The notes under the pieces were generated by a model. It saw only the letters and a program-made list of their open reading frames with translations, made no database searches and had not been told where the DNA came from. 32,774 nt of DNA from Bacteroidota bacterium (lineage in GTDB: Bacteria; Bacteroidota; Bacteroidia; UKL13-3): assembly GCA_013298895.1 (NCBI GenBank), contig JAAFJM010000025.1:1-32774 (forward strand), read 5' to 3'. Both the position numbers and the translations under genes were made by a program. How positions within the stretch are numbered: the stretch's first letter is position 1; every line of letters begins with the position of its first letter. Positions 30,398 to 32,774 of this stretch are shown piece after piece.

Positions 30398-31960
30398 ATG
30401 AAGAAACTTTTATTAGGTGCACTATTAGTAACTTGTTTTGGCCAATATGGTCAGGCTCAAACCAAAGATATGCCGTGGCAAATTGGTCTTGGTGTTGGTA
30501 TTTCCGAATACTCAGGCGATTTAGGTAATGGTTTTTTTAAGTTTGATTTAACTCCACACAACGTGTCGAATAATGGTGGTGGCAAAACAGAAAACACACC
30601 AGGTATTGGTTATTTAACAATAACCAGGTATTTAAGCAACCAATTTGATATTTCGGCAAGAGGATATCTTGGAGAATGGGGATATTTTGACAAACTTAAC
30701 GTAATAGGTAGCACTACCACAGGTAATTTTTACCGTCAAACTTTAGGATTTGAAGTTACCCCTCGTTGGAAATTTTTAGAAAAAGATAATGCTATGTTTA
30801 CTCCTTATGTTACTTTAGGTTTAGGCGCAAGAAGAATAAACATGCCAAAAACTAGAATGGAAGATTTTGGGATTTTTGGTACAGACAAAGATGGTTTATA
30901 TGAATTTACTGTTCCGGCAGGTTTAGGAGTGAATGTTAAATTAACTGAAAAATTTGGCATGAATATCCAATCAAATTACATGTGGACCAATAACGATAAA
31001 GTAGAAGGTTTACCATTATATGAACAATTAACATATGACCAAGCTTGGTTTCATACTATTGGTGTAACCATGAATTTAGGTAAAGTGATAGATACAGACG
31101 GTGATGGAGTTGGTGACAAAAGAGATAAGTGTCCAAATACACCTGCAGGTGATTTAGTTAGCCCAACCACTGGTTGTTCAATTGATAGTGATAAAGATGG
31201 AATAGCTGATAATAAAGATGCTTGTCCACTAGTAGCTGGTGTAGCTAATTTTAAAGGCTGCCCTGATTCTGATAATGATGGAGTTCAAGACAGTGAAGAC
31301 AAATGTCCAACTGTTGCAGGTGTTGCTAAATTTAAAGGTTGCCCTGATTCAGATAATGATGGTATACAAGATAGCGAAGATACTTGTCCTGCCGTTGCTG
31401 GTATTGCAGCATTCAAAGGTTGCCCTGATACAGATAACGATGGAATTCAAGATAGCGAAGATGCTTGCCCTACCGTTGCTGGTATTGCAGCATTTAAAGG
31501 TTGTCCTGATTCAGATAACGATGGCATTGAAGACAAACTAGATAATTGCCCTAAAGTAGCTGGTGTAGCTGCAAATAATGGTTGCCCAGAAATTAAAGCT
31601 GCAGTTAAACAATTATTTGAAAAAGCATTACAAGGTGTTCAGTTCGAAACTGGCAAATCAATTATTAAACCTAATTCATTTGCTATTTTAAACAACGTAG
31701 CTAAGATAATGGCAGAAAATCCAACTTATAAACTATACATTTTAGGTCATACCGATAATGTTGGTGATGCGGCTAAAAACTTAAAATTATCACAAGACAG
31801 AGCGGCAGCAGTTGAAAAATACTTAGAAAGCAAAGGTGTTAAAACTGAAAGAGTGCGTTCTGAAGGTTTTGGAGATACAAAACCTGCTTATGATAATGCT
31901 ACAAAAGAAGGAAAAACTAAAAATCGTAGGGTTGAATTCAAAGTTGAATTTGAACAATAA
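30398..31960 (+). CDS. Outer-membrane protein: beta-barrel, TSP3 calcium repeats and OmpA domain
   Basis: The 520-residue protein has a signal peptide (cleavage after GQAQ), an N-terminal barrel (about 25-228), thrombospondin type 3 repeats (about 230-396), and a C-terminal OmpA domain (about 405-520). The repeats carry DxDxDG calcium-binding loops and paired cysteines. The OmpA domain has VQFETGKSIIKP, LGHTDNVGD and LSQDRAAAVEKYL, with the Asp and Arg that grip peptidoglycan diaminopimelate. It anchors the outer membrane to the cell wall through a stiff, calcium-dependent stalk. A candidate promoter includes TATATTGC at 30367-30374, weak. It is single-gene and followed by a terminator. Confidence 0.94.
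   Translation: MKKLLLGALLVTCFGQYGQAQTKDMPWQIGLGVGISEYSGDLGNGFFKFDLTPHNVSNNGGGKTENTPGIGYLTITRYLSNQFDISARGYLGEWGYFDKLNVIGSTTTGNFYRQTLGFEVTPRWKFLEKDNAMFTPYVTLGLGARRINMPKTRMEDFGIFGTDKDGLYEFTVPAGLGVNVKLTEKFGMNIQSNYMWTNNDKVEGLPLYEQLTYDQAWFHTIGVTMNLGKVIDTDGDGVGDKRDKCPNTPAGDLVSPTTGCSIDSDKDGIADNKDACPLVAGVANFKGCPDSDNDGVQDSEDKCPTVAGVAKFKGCPDSDNDGIQDSEDTCPAVAGIAAFKGCPDTDNDGIQDSEDACPTVAGIAAFKGCPDSDNDGIEDKLDNCPKVAGVAANNGCPEIKAAVKQLFEKALQGVQFETGKSIIKPNSFAILNNVAKIMAENPTYKLYILGHTDNVGDAAKNLKLSQDRAAAVEKYLESKGVKTERVRSEGFGDTKPAYDNATKEGKTKNRRVEFKVEFEQ
31181..31585 (+). repeat. Five 81-bp tandem repeats encoding TSP3 units
   Basis: Units begin at 31181, 31262, 31343, 31424 and 31505, each 27 codons (PDSDNDGIQDSEDxCP, then VAGIAAFKGC). 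Units 3 and 4 (31343-31504) are nearly identical in DNA, which points to recent duplication. A more diverged, longer first unit precedes them at about 31100-31180. Confidence 0.92.
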
Positions 31961-31987
31961 ATTATCGATAATATAAATTTTACTTAC

Positions 31988-32016
31988 AAAAAGCGACTGG
32001 TTAAAGGTCGCTTTTT
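31988..32016 (+). terminator. Terminator after the OmpA-type gene
   Basis: AAAAAGCGAC (31988-31997) pairs with GTCGCTTTTT (32007-32016) around a nine-base loop. It lies 27 bases after the stop codon. Confidence 0.88.
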
Positions 32017-32046
32017 GTTTTTATAGAAACCCTATAATTAATTGCC

Positions 32047-32774
32047 ATGAAAAAAAGTTTACTCCTCACCATTGTGTTTATAGCTATTGGTTTAAAAAAT
32101 TATGCGCAAGTGAGCAATACGGGTATGGTTGAACAAATGGATAGTACCGAAAACGGAAAGTTAAATGTTTCGGGCTATGTTGATGTATATTATGGCTTTG
32201 ATTTTAACCAACCAAAGACCTTTGATAGAGATTATGCTGTTTCATCATCAAGGCACAACGAGGTAAATATTAACTTAGTTTATGTTGATTTAAAATATAA
32301 AAACGATAAGGTTAGGGCAAGAATAATCCCTGGTTTTGGTAGTTATGTTAACTCAAATTATGTAAGTGAAAGTGGTTCTTTAAAAAATTTGATAGAAGCC
32401 AATGTAGGTTTAAAATTATTTAAGAATAAAGAAATTTGGGTTGATGCAGGCGTAATTGGTTCGCCTTATTCTAATGAGTCGGCTATTTCAAAAGATCATT
32501 TTATGTACACACGTTCTTTTGCCCCTGAGTATGTGCCTTATTACCTATCTGGTGCCAAAGTTTCAATTCCTTTTGGAAAAAAAATAATTGCTTATTTTTA
32601 CCTACTAAATGGTTGGCAACAAATATCGGATGTTAACAATCCACTTTCATTTGGAACTCAAATTGAATACCGACCAAATAATAAACTTTTACTTAATTGG
32701 AATACTTATGTGGGAGATGAAAGCTCCAAGTTAAATCCCAATTATGGTAACAGGTATTTTACCGATTTATATGC
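32047..32774 (+). CDS. BBP2-type porin, 3' end outside the window
   Basis: Two hundred and forty-two codons are visible before the right edge, in an uninterrupted frame. The product starts with a signal peptide (MKKSLLLTIVFIAIGLKNYAQ), then LNVSGYVDVYYGFDF and amphipathic strands including RARIIPGFGSYV and EIWVDAGVIGSPYSNE. This is the start of a porin-like barrel of the BBP2/porin family that is common in Bacteroidota. The family normally has around 350-450 residues, so roughly half is missing. It follows a terminator and has its own start, so it is a separate unit. Confidence 0.87.
   Translation, partial: MKKSLLLTIVFIAIGLKNYAQVSNTGMVEQMDSTENGKLNVSGYVDVYYGFDFNQPKTFDRDYAVSSSRHNEVNINLVYVDLKYKNDKVRARIIPGFGSYVNSNYVSESGSLKNLIEANVGLKLFKNKEIWVDAGVIGSPYSNESAISKDHFMYTRSFAPEYVPYYLSGAKVSIPFGKKIIAYFYLLNGWQQISDVNNPLSFGTQIEYRPNNKLLLNWNTYVGDESSKLNPNYGNRYFTDLY

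Noticed and set aside
31275-31541. An 88-codon plus-strand frame overlapping the OmpA-type gene.
   Set aside because: It is the shifted reading of the TSP3 repeats; the long frame has signal peptide, domains and a terminator.
31181-31585. Regular 81-bp spacing suggesting a CRISPR-like array.
   Set aside because: The whole unit is repeated without unique spacers and it codes for TSP3 repeats.

Overview
The window is AT-rich DNA (roughly one third G+C by eye) from a member of the Bacteroidota. The evidence is the gene content: an OmpA protein with thrombospondin type 3 calcium repeats, BBP2-type porin, AMP nucleosidase, DUF6132, YtxJ/bacilliredoxin, a membrane-spanning anti-sigma/beta-barrel fusion and fused isobutyryl-CoA mutase. 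Promoter-like TAnnTTTG elements and the lack of clear Shine-Dalgarno sequences agree. I cannot name the genus. No rRNA, tRNA, CRISPR array, intact insertion sequence or replication origin was seen.

Region 1-2440 begins with the 3' end of a probable L,D-transpeptidase gene. It is dominated by degenerate repeats: short GC-rich hairpins followed by T runs, and a ~190 bp block present at 358-543 and again at 2053-2248. The two copies flank a two-gene unit (AlkA-like glycosylase and DUF5655 protein). Region 2441-5715 is a compact sulfur/thiol island. A Crp/Fnr-type regulator precedes eight tightly packed genes: two small cysteine-bearing membrane proteins and a DUF2892 protein, an HMA-domain protein, two single-domain rhodaneses, thioredoxin, and a rhodanese-thioredoxin lipoprotein. 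Together they look like a persulfide-handling system covering cytoplasm, membrane and periplasm. Region 5716-6133 has no gene.

Region 6134-10043 holds a cupin, a rhomboid protease, an outer-membrane protein, and serC-serA of serine synthesis closed by a bidirectional terminator. Region 10045-13252 is a probable light-response module: photolyase and a TIGR01777 SDR protein are co-transcribed on the minus strand, divergent from a CarH-like B12-binding MerR regulator that starts with TTG. Next come a DUF4412-like secreted protein and the large icmF gene, whose reading frame contains a perfect 20-nt palindrome in an interdomain linker.

Region 17843-24619 is a mixture: two small unknown membrane proteins, an NTF2-like secreted protein, a GNAT acetyltransferase, a 2OG-Fe(II) oxygenase, YtxJ, an orphan PAS histidine kinase and AMP nucleosidase. 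Region 24775-27686 is a three-gene operon for an ECF sigma factor, a single protein predicted to cross both membranes (anti-sigma head plus outer-membrane barrel), and a PKD lipoprotein. This is the most interesting system here. The window ends with a minus-strand operon (DUF2520, AsnB-like, VOC), the OmpA/TSP3 protein and a truncated porin gene.
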